Of a stretch of 64,000 nucleotides of DNA, positions 33,170-40,839 are shown piece by piece. Position numbers and translations under genes: made by a program. Source of the DNA: Micrococcus lacusdianchii. GTDB taxonomy: Bacteria > Actinomycetota > Actinomycetes > Actinomycetales > Micrococcaceae. The first letter of the stretch is position 1, and each line of letters opens with the position of its first letter. The stretch lies in NCBI RefSeq assembly GCF_023155805.1, contig NZ_JAKNUW010000003.1, forward strand, positions 62,001-126,000, given 5' to 3'. The notes under the pieces were generated by a model, which searched no databases, was not told where the DNA came from, and was given only the letters and a program-made list of their open reading frames with translations.

Positions 33170-34003
33170 TCAGGCGGAGATGAGGCCGGCGCCGAGCAGG
33201 GCGTAGAGGCCCAGGCCGAGGGCGATCCGGTACCAGACGAACGGCATGTACGAGTTGGTGGTGATGAACTTCATCAGCCACGCGATCACGGCGAGGCCCA
33301 CCACGAACGCGATCACCGTGGCCACGGCGGTCTCCCCCATCCCGTAGGGGCCGTCCTGGCCGGGCTCCACGATCACCTGGGCCAGCTTGTAGAGGCCGGA
33401 GGCGAAGACCGCGGGCACGGCCAGCAGGAAGGCGTAGCGGGCCGCGGCCTCGCGGGTGTAGCCCATGGCCAGACCCGCGGTGATGGTGCCGCCGGAGCGG
33501 GACACGCCGGGGATGAGGGCGAGGGCCTGGGCGAACCCGAAGATGAGGCCGTCCTTCACCGTCAGACGGGTCAGCGGCTTCGTCTGGCGGCCGAGGCGGT
33601 CGGCCAGGGCCAGGAGCACGCCGAACACGATCAGCATGGTGGCCGTGATCCACAGCGAGCGGAACTCAGTGTCGATCCAGTCCTCGAGGAGCAGGCCGAG
33701 CACACCGATCGGCACGGAGCCGATGATGATCAGCCAGCCCATCCGCACATCCGGGTCGGAGTGCGGGATCCGGCCCGCCACCGCCTGGAACCACCGCCCG
33801 ATGATCCGGGTGATGTCCTTCCAGAAGTAGATGAGGACCGCCAGCTCGGTGCCGAGCTGGGTGATGGCGGTGAACGCCGCCCCGGGGTCGGCCGCCGAGG
33901 GCAGGAACTCGCCCACGATCCGCAGATGCGCGGAGGAGGAGACGGGCAGGAACTCGGTCAGGCCCTGCACGAGGCCCAGGATGATTGCTTCGATCCACGT
34001 CAC
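33170..34003 (-). CDS. uppP: Undecaprenyl-diphosphatase UppP (BacA family)
   Basis: An integral membrane phosphatase that regenerates undecaprenyl phosphate for peptidoglycan and teichoic polymer synthesis. The 277-residue protein has about eight transmembrane segments and the two active-site motifs: [20 protein letters not shown] at the N-terminus and [11 protein letters not shown] near residue 165. The start is GTG; TACAGT lies 8 nt upstream, so the mRNA may be leaderless or nearly so. It probably leads mshC. Confidence 0.95.
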   Translation of the reverse strand: MTWIEAIILGLVQGLTEFLPVSSSAHLRIVGEFLPSAADPGAAFTAITQLGTELAVLIYFWKDITRIIGRWFQAVAGRIPHSDPDVRMGWLIIIGSVPIGVLGLLLEDWIDTEFRSLWITATMLIVFGVLLALADRLGRQTKPLTRLTVKDGLIFGFAQALALIPGVSRSGGTITAGLAMGYTREAAARYAFLLAVPAVFASGLYKLAQVIVEPGQDGPYGMGETAVATVIAFVVGLAVIAWLMKFITTNSYMPFVWYRIALGLGLYALLGAGLISA

Positions 34004-34011
34004 GAGGGGTC

Positions 34012-34017
34012 ACTGTA
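34012..34017 (-). promoter_or_regulatory. -10 hexamer of uppP
   Basis: TACAGT on the minus strand, 8 nt before the GTG start. Confidence 0.45.
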
Positions 34018-34023
34018 CGTCAT

Positions 34024-34046
34024 GGCCCCGGGCTCCCCCGGGGGCC
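34024..34046 (-). terminator. Hairpin upstream of uppP
   Basis: GGCCCCGGG and CCCGGGGGCC pair around a short loop. It would end the transcript of the small acidic protein gene before the uppP promoter. Confidence 0.45.
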
Positions 34047-34103
34047 GTGACGCGCGTCTCGGACATGGCCGCCGGGCCGCTGCGTCGTGGCCCGAGGCGG
34101 CGG

Positions 34104-34334
34104 TCAGGCGCCGCCGGAGAGGTCCTGGTCCTCGTCGTCGAAGAGGTCCAGCGGGGTGACCTCCTCGGTCTCGGCGTAGAGGGCGTCCTCATAGGCCTCG
34201 AACGCGTCCGCGACGGCGAAGAACGCGGCCTCGACGGCCGGATCGTCCTCCCCGCGGCGGTTCTGGGCGGCGACGAGGTGCTCGTTGAGGGCGGATGTGA
34301 GGGCCTCGAGGGCGGTGCGGGCGTCAGAGCTCAT
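34104..34334 (-). CDS. Small acidic hypothetical protein
   Basis: A 76-residue protein without recognised domain. It is mainly helical (TALEALTSALNEHLVAAQNR, DPAVEAAFFAVADAFEAYED), with an acidic end FDDEDQDLSGGA. A real gene is supported by a -10 TACGGT exactly 6 nt before ATG and by strong codon bias. Similar short proteins exist in Micrococcales as far as I recall. Its function is unknown. Confidence 0.65.
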   Translation of the reverse strand: MSSDARTALEALTSALNEHLVAAQNRRGEDDPAVEAAFFAVADAFEAYEDALYAETEEVTPLDLFDDEDQDLSGGA

Positions 34335-34340
34335 GGGGGC

Positions 34341-34346
34341 ACCGTA
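34341..34346 (-). promoter_or_regulatory. -10 hexamer of the small acidic protein (leaderless)
   Basis: TACGGT on the minus strand, 6 nt before ATG 34334. Confidence 0.5.
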
Positions 34347-34421
34347 TCCCGCCCTCCGCTCCCCTGCCAGGGCGGCCGTGCCGGTGCGGCGGACGGGGCT
34401 GCGTCTGCCAGCATGGACGCC

Positions 34422-34661
34422 ATGCGTGAGCAGCTCATGTCCTCGACCCTGGACTCGATCACCCGCGGCCAGAAGTGGGAGTACCTCGTCCTCACCGTGG
34501 CCCCGCACGAGTCCCTCGGCGATGCCCGCCGCCGCCTCGTCGACCACGCCGAGTACGGCGGATGGGAGCTCCAGCGCTCCGTGCACTACCGGGGCGGCGC
34601 CCGCCAGCACTGGATGCGCCGACGGGTCATGCGCGTGGCGTCCACGCTGGACCCGCGCTGA
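34422..34661 (+). CDS. DUF5703-family protein
   Basis: A 79-residue protein of the actinobacterial DUF5703 family, with WEYLVLTVAPHESLGDARRR, HAEYGGWELQRSVHY and the basic QHWMRRRVMRV end. The function is unknown. ATG 34422 is preferred over ATG 34413 because a CAGCAT -10-like hexamer lies 7 nt upstream of it. It is convergent with the M20 peptidase, and its stop codon lies in a long shared hairpin. Confidence 0.75.
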   Translation: MREQLMSSTLDSITRGQKWEYLVLTVAPHESLGDARRRLVDHAEYGGWELQRSVHYRGGARQHWMRRRVMRVASTLDPR

Positions 34662-34717
34662 GCACGGGCGGAGGACGACGACGCCGGGGCGCGACGTCGT
34701 CGTCCTGTGCTCAGCGC
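34655..34717. terminator. Long bidirectional hairpin with stop codons in both arms
   Basis: GCGCTGAGCAC (34655-34665) pairs with GTGCTCAGCGC (34707-34717), and inside it AGGACGACGACG pairs with CGTCGTCGTCCT (34672-34706). The outer arms contain the stop codons of the DUF5703 gene (+) and of the M20 gene (-). Confidence 0.75.
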
Positions 34718-36033
34718 GGCTCGAGCATCCGCTCGAGGACCCGGCAGCCGAAGCGCAGGGCGTCCACGGGGACCCGTTCGTCGATGCCGTGGAACAGGGA
34801 CGTGAACGCGAGGTCGGGGGGCAGGCGCAGCGGGCTGAACCCGTAGCCGGTGATGCCGAGCCGGGCCAGGGACTTGTTGTCCGTGCCCCCGCCGAGCATG
34901 AACGGCAGCACTTCCGCGCCGGGGTCCTCGGCCTGGAGGGCGTCCACCATGAGCTCCACGAGGTCGCCGGAGAAGGGCACCTCCAGCCCGATGTCCTGGT
35001 GCTCGGGGGAGAACGTCACGCCCTCCCCCGCCAGCTCGGCGAGCCGGCGCATCGTCTGCTCCTCTTCGCCCGGGATGAGCCGGACGTCCACGGTGCCGGT
35101 GGCCGAGGACGGGATCACGTTGTGCTTGTACCCGGCGCTCATGCCCGTGGGGTTGGACGAGGTGCGCAGGGTGCCGGCCACCCAGGTGCGCGCGTGGCCG
35201 AGGGCCTCGAGCTGCGGCGTGGGGTCCGCCTCGTCGAACGTCGTGCCGGTGATCTCCGCGACCGCCTCGAGCAGCTGGCGGGTGGTCTTGGTGTAGGAGA
35301 GGGGCCATTCGTGCCGGCCGATCCGGTCCAACGCTCCGGCCAGGCGGGTCACCGCGTTGTCCGGGTGCGGCGCGGAGCCGTGGCCCGGGGCGCCCTCGGC
35401 GCGCAGGTTCAGCCAGGCCAGGCCCTTCTCCGCGGTCTGCACGAGATAGGCACGGGTGCCGGCCACCTCCGTGGAGAAGCCGCCGACCTCGCTGATCGCC
35501 TCGGTGCAGCCGGCGAACACCTCCGGGTGGTGGTCCACGATCCACCGGGCCCCGTACACGCCGCCGGCCTCCTCGTCGCCGAAGAAGGCCACGGTGAGCG
35601 GCCGGCGCGGGCGGCGGCCCGTGCGGGCCAGGTGGAGCAGGACCGAGAGGACCATCGCGTCCATGCCCTTCATGTCCACGGCGCCGCGACCCCACACCAT
35701 GCCGTCCTTGAGCTCGGCGCCGAAGGGGTCCACGGACCACTCCTCCGCCTCGGCCGGGACGACGTCCGTGTGGCCGTGCACCACGAGACCCGGGGCCTCC
35801 GGGTCCCAGCCCGGGAGGTGCCCCACCACGGAGACGCGGCCGGGCGAGGACTCGAACAGCCGTGGCTCCATGCCTGCGCGGCGCATCAGGTCCGCGCAGA
35901 GCTCGGCGGCCTCGGGCTCGCCGACGGAGACGTTGCCGCCGCGGTTGGTCGTGTCGATCCGGATCAGGTCCCGGCAGATCTGCACGACGTCGGCGTCGGG
36001 GGTGGACGGGGACTCGGGGGCGTGGTCGACCAT
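34711..36033 (-). CDS. M20/M25/M40-family metallopeptidase
   Basis: A 440-residue dinuclear-zinc hydrolase related to ArgE, DapE and CPG2. Metal and catalytic residues are in VVHGHTDVVPA (about residue 87), GRGAVDMKGMDAM (about 118) and AFFGDEEAGGVYGARW (Glu pair, about 150), with GAPGHGSAPHPDNAV in the lid domain. The substrate may be a dipeptide or an N-acyl amino acid. The start is set by TAGGCT 7 nt upstream. It is divergent from tRNA-Leu. Confidence 0.9.
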   Translation of the reverse strand: MVDHAPESPSTPDADVVQICRDLIRIDTTNRGGNVSVGEPEAAELCADLMRRAGMEPRLFESSPGRVSVVGHLPGWDPEAPGLVVHGHTDVVPAEAEEWSVDPFGAELKDGMVWGRGAVDMKGMDAMVLSVLLHLARTGRRPRRPLTVAFFGDEEAGGVYGARWIVDHHPEVFAGCTEAISEVGGFSTEVAGTRAYLVQTAEKGLAWLNLRAEGAPGHGSAPHPDNAVTRLAGALDRIGRHEWPLSYTKTTRQLLEAVAEITGTTFDEADPTPQLEALGHARTWVAGTLRTSSNPTGMSAGYKHNVIPSSATGTVDVRLIPGEEEQTMRRLAELAGEGVTFSPEHQDIGLEVPFSGDLVELMVDALQAEDPGAEVLPFMLGGGTDNKSLARLGITGYGFSPLRLPPDLAFTSLFHGIDERVPVDALRFGCRVLERMLEPR

Positions 36034-36037
36034 GGAT

Positions 36038-36067
36038 TTGAGCCTACCGCCGGGACCGTGCTACTGT
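36038..36067. promoter_or_regulatory. Overlapping promoters: tRNA-Leu (+) and M20 peptidase (-)
   Basis: Plus strand: TTGAGC (36038-36043), 18 nt, TACTGT (36062-36067), a good housekeeping promoter for tRNA-Leu with a leader of about 80 nt. Minus strand: TAGGCT (36041-36046), 7 nt before ATG 36033. The tRNA -35 and the peptidase -10 physically overlap. Confidence 0.6.
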
Positions 36068-36153
36068 TCTCGAGTTGCCTTCCCGAGGACGCCGAGAGAT
36101 CGGGGCCGGACGGAGGCGCTCGGATCGCCGTTCCGACGGCGGTACACGGATGA

Positions 36154-36238
36154 GCGCGAGTGGCGGAATTGGTAGACGCGCAGCGTTGAGGTCGCTGTGT
36201 CCCACAAGGACGTGGGGGTTCAAGTCCCCCCTCGCGCA
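36154..36238 (+). tRNA. tRNA-Leu (anticodon GAG)
   Basis: An 85-nt class II tRNA. The acceptor stem GCGCGAG pairs with CTCGCGC. The D-loop contains GGAATTGGTAGACGCG. The anticodon stem-loop CAGCG-TTGAGGT-CGCTG reads GAG, for CUC/CUU leucine codons. The long variable arm is TGTCCCACAAGGACGTGG and the T-arm GGGGGTTCAAGTCCCCC. The 3' CCA is not encoded. Confidence 0.95.
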
Positions 36239-36250
36239 CTGCTCACCAGC

Positions 36251-36287
36251 ACGACGGCCCCGGTCCCCAGCGGATCGGGGCCGTCGT
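36251..36287 (+). terminator. Terminator of tRNA-Leu
   Basis: ACGACGGCCCCG pairs with CGGGGCCGTCGT around a 13-nt loop, followed by CGTTCC. Confidence 0.7.
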
Positions 36288-36389
36288 CGTTCCCGGGCGC
36301 GCCCGCCGGGGCTCCCGACGCGTCGCGACGGAACCGCGGCCGTGGTCGTGCACCTGGTGGACAGCCCCGCCGCGGCGCTCGGATCCGCC

Positions 36390-36395
36390 TAGAGT
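36390..36395 (+). promoter_or_regulatory. -10 hexamer upstream of malQ-mshA
   Basis: TAGAGT is followed by GGAGGC and ATG 36402 in the usual leaderless geometry. However, ATG 36402 is out of frame with malQ. The transcript therefore probably has a leader of about 60 nt, or the translation start differs from that given. Confidence 0.4.
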
Positions 36396-36462
36396 GGAGG
36401 CATGTGTGCGCCGCCCCCGGGACCGCGCTCACTCGGCGACGGCGACGGAGGACATCACGGAC

Positions 36463-39400
36463 ATGGCGGAGAACGCACGCACGCTCCTGCATCGGCTGGC
36501 CCGCGCGCACGGAGTGCAGACCCGGTACACGGGCCAGGACGGCTCGGAGCAGTCGGTGGGGGACGAGACGCTCATCCGCGTGCTGGCCGCGCTCGGCGTG
36601 GGCGTCGACGCGCGAGGGGTGGCCGGCCTCACGACGGCCCTCGAGGACGCCGAGCTCGCACCGTGGCGCCGCACGCTGCCGCCCACCGTGGCCGTACGCC
36701 GCGGCCACCGCGCCACCGTCCCGGTGCACGTGGCGCCCGGGGCGGACATCACCGCGGTCGTCCGGCTGGAAGACGGCGGCGAGCGCGGCCTGTCGGCGAC
36801 GACCCCCCTCGGGCAGCCCCGGCTCGTGGACGGCCAGGAGCGTGTGCGCCTCGACCTGGAGGTCCCGGACGACCTGCCGCTCGGCTGGCACCGGATCGAG
36901 GTCCGCAGCGGCCGCGGGTCCGTCCACACCGCCACGCTGATCTGCGCCCCGGACCGGCTCACCACGGCGGCCCCCTTCCTGGCCCGCCGCGGCTGGGGCG
37001 TGGCCGCCCAGGGGTACTCCGTGACCTCCGAGGGCTCGTGGGGCATGGGCGACATCGCGGACGCCGCCGCGGTGGCCGAGCACGCGGCTGCCCACGGGGC
37101 GGACTTCGTCCTGCTGCACCCCCTGCACGCGATCGAGCCGGGGCCGCATCCCACCGACTCGCCCTACTCCCCCGTGTCCCGGCGCTTCCTCTCCGCCCTG
37201 CTGATCCGGGTGACCGGGATCCCCGAGTTCGCCGCCCTGCCCGCCCACGAGCAGGCGGAGCTGCGCGCGGCGGGCGCCCGCGCCCAGGCGGCGCTGCTCG
37301 AGGGCGGCCGCGTGGACCGCTCCGCCGCGGCGGCGGCCCTGTGGCCGGCCCTGCGGCGCGTGTGGCAGGTGCCCCGCACCCCGGAGCGGGAGGCCGATTA
37401 CGCGGCGTTCCGCCGCGGTCAGGGCCCGGGCCTGGACGACTTCGCCCTGTGGTCCGTCCTGCGGCTCGAGGCCCAGGCCGCCGACTCCGCCGCCCCGCAC
37501 CCGCAGGACCCGGAGCAGGCCCCCGGCGGGCCCGAGGCCGAGACCGTGCGTGCCGAGCGGGCCGACGACATCGACTTCCACCGCTGGGTGCAGTGGGTCG
37601 CCGACGGCCAGTTGGCCGCCGCCCAGCACCGGGCCCGCGCGGCGGGGATGCGCCTGGGCGTCATGCTCGACCTGGCGGTGGGCGCGACGCGCGGCTCCGC
37701 CGACGCGTGGATGCTCGGCGACGTGCTCGTGCCCGACATGTCCGTGGGCGCCCCTCCCGAGGTGTTCAACCAGCTGGGCCAGGACTGGTCCCAGCACCCG
37801 TGGCACCCGGTCCGCCTGGCCGAGACCGGCTACGCGGCCTTCCGGGACATGGTGCGCACCGTGATCGCCCACGCGGGCGGGCTGCGCATGGACCACGTCC
37901 TCGGACTGTTCCGCCTGTGGTGGATCCCGGAGGGCATGGGTGCGCCCGACGGCGCGTACGTGGAGTACGACCACGAGGTCCTGCTGGCCGTGCTGACCCT
38001 GGAGGCCGAGCGCGCCGGGGTCGTGGTGATCGGCGAGGACCTCGGCACCTTCGAGCCGTGGGTGCAGCGCCGCCTCGCCGAGGCGGGGATCCTGGGCACG
38101 TCCATCCTCTGGTTCGAGCAGCAGGACGGGGTGCCCACTCCGCCGGAGCGCTACCGCCGGCTCTGCCTGGCCGCCGTGAACACCCACGACCTGCCGCCCA
38201 CGGCCGGGTACCTCGAGGGCGTCCACCTGGATCTGCGGGAGCGGCTGGGCCTCTACACGGTGGACGTCGCCCAGGAGCGCCGGCGCTCCGCAGCCGAGGT
38301 GGAGGCGTTCCTGACGGCGGCGCGGGAGCGGGGGCTGCTGGAGACCACCGGCCCGGACGGCGCGGAGACCCGCGAGGACCAGGTGGTGGGACTGCACCGT
38401 CTGCTCGCGCAGGCACCCTCCGCGCTGCACTGCGTGTCCCTCGTGGACGCGGTGGGCGAGCGGCGCATCCAGAACCAGCCCGGCACCCGGCAGGAGCAGT
38501 ATCCGAACTGGACGGTCCCGCTGGGCGATCCCGAGGGGCGCACGCTCACCGTCGAGGACCTGCCGCGCACCCCGTCCGTGGCGCGTCTCTACGACGCCGT
38601 GGAGGCCGAGCTCCGCGAGGCCGTCCCGGTCGGCGTGGTGGTGTCCCTGCACACCTCCCCGCTCGCGCAGCCCGGGCGCGGTGACGCCGGCGGCATGAAC
38701 GTGTACGTGCGGCAGTCGGCCCGTGCCCTGGCCCGCCGCGGCCTGCGCATGCTCCTGCTGACCCGGGCGGAGGAGCCGGTGGACGGCGCCCGCGTCACCG
38801 AGCTGCCCGCCGAGGACGGGGCACCGGCGGTCACCGTCGTGGAGCTGGCCGCCGGTCCCGCCGCGCCGGTCGCCAAGGAGGAGCTCGCCGGCCACCGGGG
38901 CGCGTTCACCGCGGCCGCCCGCGCCTGGCTGTCCTCGGACGCCGTCCCCGGCGGGGCCCTGCTGGGCGACGACGGCGGGGCTCGCGCCCGGTCGCGCCGC
39001 GTGGCCTTCGTCCACGGGCACTACTGGCTGTCCGCGGCCACGGCCCAGGCTCTGGCCGTGGATCTCGCCGCCCCGCTGCTGCAGACCATGCACACGACGG
39101 GCGCCGTCAAGGTCGTCGAGGACGAGGGGCACGCCGAGCCGCGCGAGCGCCTCGAGGCCGAGGCCGCGCTCGTGCACGCAGCCGACCTCCTGATGGTGAA
39201 CTCCCCCGCCGAGGCGCGCGAGCTGCAGGGCGCCTTCGGCGTGGACCGCCGGCGGCTGCGGGTGCTGCCCCCCGGCGTCGACCTGCAGGTGTTCACCCCC
39301 GAGGGTCCCGCCGCCTGGCCGGGGCCGGACGCCCAGGGCGATGCGGACGGCCCCGAGGCGTCCCCGCTGCGGGTCCTGTTCGCCGGTCGCGTCCAGCGGC

Positions 39401-39924
39401 ACAAGGGCCCGCACCTGCTGGTCGAGGCGCTCGCCGAGCTGCGCGCCCGGGCCGGAGGCGGGGACCCCGGCGTGCGCGTGCACGTCAACGGGGAGGCCTC
39501 CGGTCCCGAGACGCTGGACGTGATCGCCCTGGCCGGCCGGCGCGGCGTGTCCGACCTGGTCAGCGCGTCCGCGCCCGTCCCGCCGGCGCGGCTGGCCGAG
39601 CAGATGCGGGGCGCCGACGCCGTCGCCCTCCCCAGCGCCTCCGAGACCTACGGACTCGTGGCGGTGGAGGCGCAGGCGTGCGGCACCCCGGTCCTCGCCC
39701 ACCGCGTGGGCGGGCTCGTGCATGCCGTCCAGCACGGCGTCTCCGGCGTGCTCGTGCACCCGAACACCGCCAAGGCGTGGGCGGACGCGCTCGAGCGCGT
39801 CCGCGGGGACCGCCCCGCCTGGGTCGCCATGTCCCCCGCGGCGGTCCGCCACGCCCGCGGCCACTCCTGGGACGACTGGGCGGAGTCCCTGCTGACGTCG
39901 CTCGGGGAGCTGCCGCGCGGCTGA
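36463..39924 (+). CDS. malQ-mshA: Fusion of 4-alpha-glucanotransferase (MalQ) with mycothiol glycosyltransferase (MshA)
   Basis: One open frame of 1153 codons. Residues 1 to about 720 are MalQ (amylomaltase, GH77): MAENARTLLHRLARAHGV, SPYSPVSRRFLSALLIRV, the nucleophile in GGLRMDHVLGLFRLWWIPEG (about 475), acid/base in VIGEDLGTF (about 522) and NTHDLPPTAGY (about 573). From about residue 724 the chain is a GT4 enzyme matching MshA, which makes GlcNAc-inositol phosphate, the first mycothiol intermediate: SLHTSPLAQPG, GDAGGMNVYV, HGHYWLS, PPGVDLQVFTP, FAGRVQRHKGPHLLVEAL, and SASETYGLVAVEAQACGTPV (E-x7-E). No stop codon separates them. GTG codons at 38635-38643 could allow an internal MshA start. 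The N-terminal start is uncertain: GTG 36406 is also in frame. Confidence 0.85.
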   Translation: MAENARTLLHRLARAHGVQTRYTGQDGSEQSVGDETLIRVLAALGVGVDARGVAGLTTALEDAELAPWRRTLPPTVAVRRGHRATVPVHVAPGADITAVVRLEDGGERGLSATTPLGQPRLVDGQERVRLDLEVPDDLPLGWHRIEVRSGRGSVHTATLICAPDRLTTAAPFLARRGWGVAAQGYSVTSEGSWGMGDIADAAAVAEHAAAHGADFVLLHPLHAIEPGPHPTDSPYSPVSRRFLSALLIRVTGIPEFAALPAHEQAELRAAGARAQAALLEGGRVDRSAAAAALWPALRRVWQVPRTPEREADYAAFRRGQGPGLDDFALWSVLRLEAQAADSAAPHPQDPEQAPGGPEAETVRAERADDIDFHRWVQWVADGQLAAAQHRARAAGMRLGVMLDLAVGATRGSADAWMLGDVLVPDMSVGAPPEVFNQLGQDWSQHPWHPVRLAETGYAAFRDMVRTVIAHAGGLRMDHVLGLFRLWWIPEGMGAPDGAYVEYDHEVLLAVLTLEAERAGVVVIGEDLGTFEPWVQRRLAEAGILGTSILWFEQQDGVPTPPERYRRLCLAAVNTHDLPPTAGYLEGVHLDLRERLGLYTVDVAQERRRSAAEVEAFLTAARERGLLETTGPDGAETREDQVVGLHRLLAQAPSALHCVSLVDAVGERRIQNQPGTRQEQYPNWTVPLGDPEGRTLTVEDLPRTPSVARLYDAVEAELREAVPVGVVVSLHTSPLAQPGRGDAGGMNVYVRQSARALARRGLRMLLLTRAEEPVDGARVTELPAEDGAPAVTVVELAAGPAAPVAKEELAGHRGAFTAAARAWLSSDAVPGGALLGDDGGARARSRRVAFVHGHYWLSAATAQALAVDLAAPLLQTMHTTGAVKVVEDEGHAEPRERLEAEAALVHAADLLMVNSPAEARELQGAFGVDRRRLRVLPPGVDLQVFTPEGPAAWPGPDAQGDADGPEASPLRVLFAGRVQRHKGPHLLVEALAELRARAGGGDPGVRVHVNGEASGPETLDVIALAGRRGVSDLVSASAPVPPARLAEQMRGADAVALPSASETYGLVAVEAQACGTPVLAHRVGGLVHAVQHGVSGVLVHPNTAKAWADALERVRGDRPAWVAMSPAAVRHARGHSWDDWAESLLTSLGELPRG

Positions 39925-39947
39925 TCCCGGCTGTGGGGGTCAGCCGC
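39917..39947. terminator. Shared hairpin with both stop codons (mshA end / MaoC end)
   Basis: GCGGCTGA (39917-39924) pairs with TCAGCCGC (39940-39947). Each arm carries the stop codon of one of the convergent genes. Confidence 0.5.
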
Positions 39948-40839
39948 CGATCGGTGCGATCGAGCCGGTGAAGTGCCGCCGGCCGCGGCGGGGGTCCCAC
40001 CCGGTCACGGCGGTGGCCCCCGCGGCCTCTTCGGCGTAGCGGACGGCCACGCGCGCCGGCAGGACCACGGGCGCCTCGAACCCGATCTCCCAACGGAACC
40101 CGGCCTCGGCCGGCTCCCGGCTCTGGAGCATGCGGGCCGCCAGCAGCATCCCGTGGGCGATCGCCCCGCGCTGGCCGAAGGCCTTCGCCGTGGGGCCGGA
40201 GAGGTGGATCGGGTTCCAGTCCCCCGAGACGCGGGCGTAGGACCGCCCCGCCCCGCCGCTGAGGGTCCACTGGGCCGTGGGGGCCGGAGCCGTCCACTCG
40301 TCCCGGGCGGGCCGCTCCGGGCGCAGCGGAGACACGTGCACGCCACGCGCCAGATACCGGGAGACGCCCTCCCAGGCCGGCGCGACGTCGTCGGCCGCAT
40401 CCGCCTCCCGCACCTGCACCAGCAGGTCCACCGCGGTGCCGGCGTGATGCGGGACCAGGCCCACCGCCTCGGCGCTCACGGTCAACGGGCGTCCGGCGGC
40501 CACGGGGCGGCGGTGCGTCACCGTGTTGGTGAGGTGCACCATGCCCGGCAGGGGCAGGGGGAACTCCGGATCCGCCATGAGCGCCATGGCCGCGCCGAAC
40601 ACCTGGGTGTGCACCAGCACGGAGGGCAGGGCGTCCGGGTCCACGGGGCCGACGCCCTCGCGCCACCGCCGCAGCGCATCCTCATCGATCCGATGGTCGG
40701 CCACCACCAGGCGGAGGCCGGGCAGCTCCGCGGGCCGGGACCGGCGGGACAGGGCGTCGCGGCCAGCCTGGGCGGCGGCGCCGGCATACAGCGGGGCCAG
40801 CGCGGGCATGGCGTCCCGGGTGCGGGTCTGCACGCTCAT
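39940..40839 (-). CDS. MaoC-like 3-hydroxyacyl dehydratase (HtdX-like)
   Basis: A 299-residue double hot-dog protein. The catalytic hydratase-2 motif lies in YARVSGDWNPIHLSGPTAKAFG and GAIAHGMLLAARML at about residues 205-240. The N-terminal half is a second, non-catalytic hot-dog (VLVHTQVFGAAMALMAD, MVHLTNTVTHRRPV). It probably interconverts 3-hydroxyacyl- and trans-2-enoyl-thioesters. Its ATG overlaps the stop of the FabG4-like gene, so both are made together. The set matches htdX-fabG4-fadA2 of M. tuberculosis (Rv0241c-Rv0243). Confidence 0.88.
   Translation of the reverse strand: MSVQTRTRDAMPALAPLYAGAAAQAGRDALSRRSRPAELPGLRLVVADHRIDEDALRRWREGVGPVDPDALPSVLVHTQVFGAAMALMADPEFPLPLPGMVHLTNTVTHRRPVAAGRPLTVSAEAVGLVPHHAGTAVDLLVQVREADAADDVAPAWEGVSRYLARGVHVSPLRPERPARDEWTAPAPTAQWTLSGGAGRSYARVSGDWNPIHLSGPTAKAFGQRGAIAHGMLLAARMLQSREPAEAGFRWEIGFEAPVVLPARVAVRYAEEAAGATAVTGWDPRRGRRHFTGSIAPIGG

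Noticed and set aside
36330-36360. GGAAC near 36330 as a SigR-type promoter of malQ-mshA
   Set aside because: No GTT at 16-20 nt spacing, so it does not match the consensus.
36402-38684. Long frame beginning at ATG 36402 with ideal leaderless spacing
   Set aside because: Its translation is Arg/Gly/Pro-rich shadow sequence, while the overlapping frame encodes all MalQ motifs. It only shows that the malQ start is uncertain.
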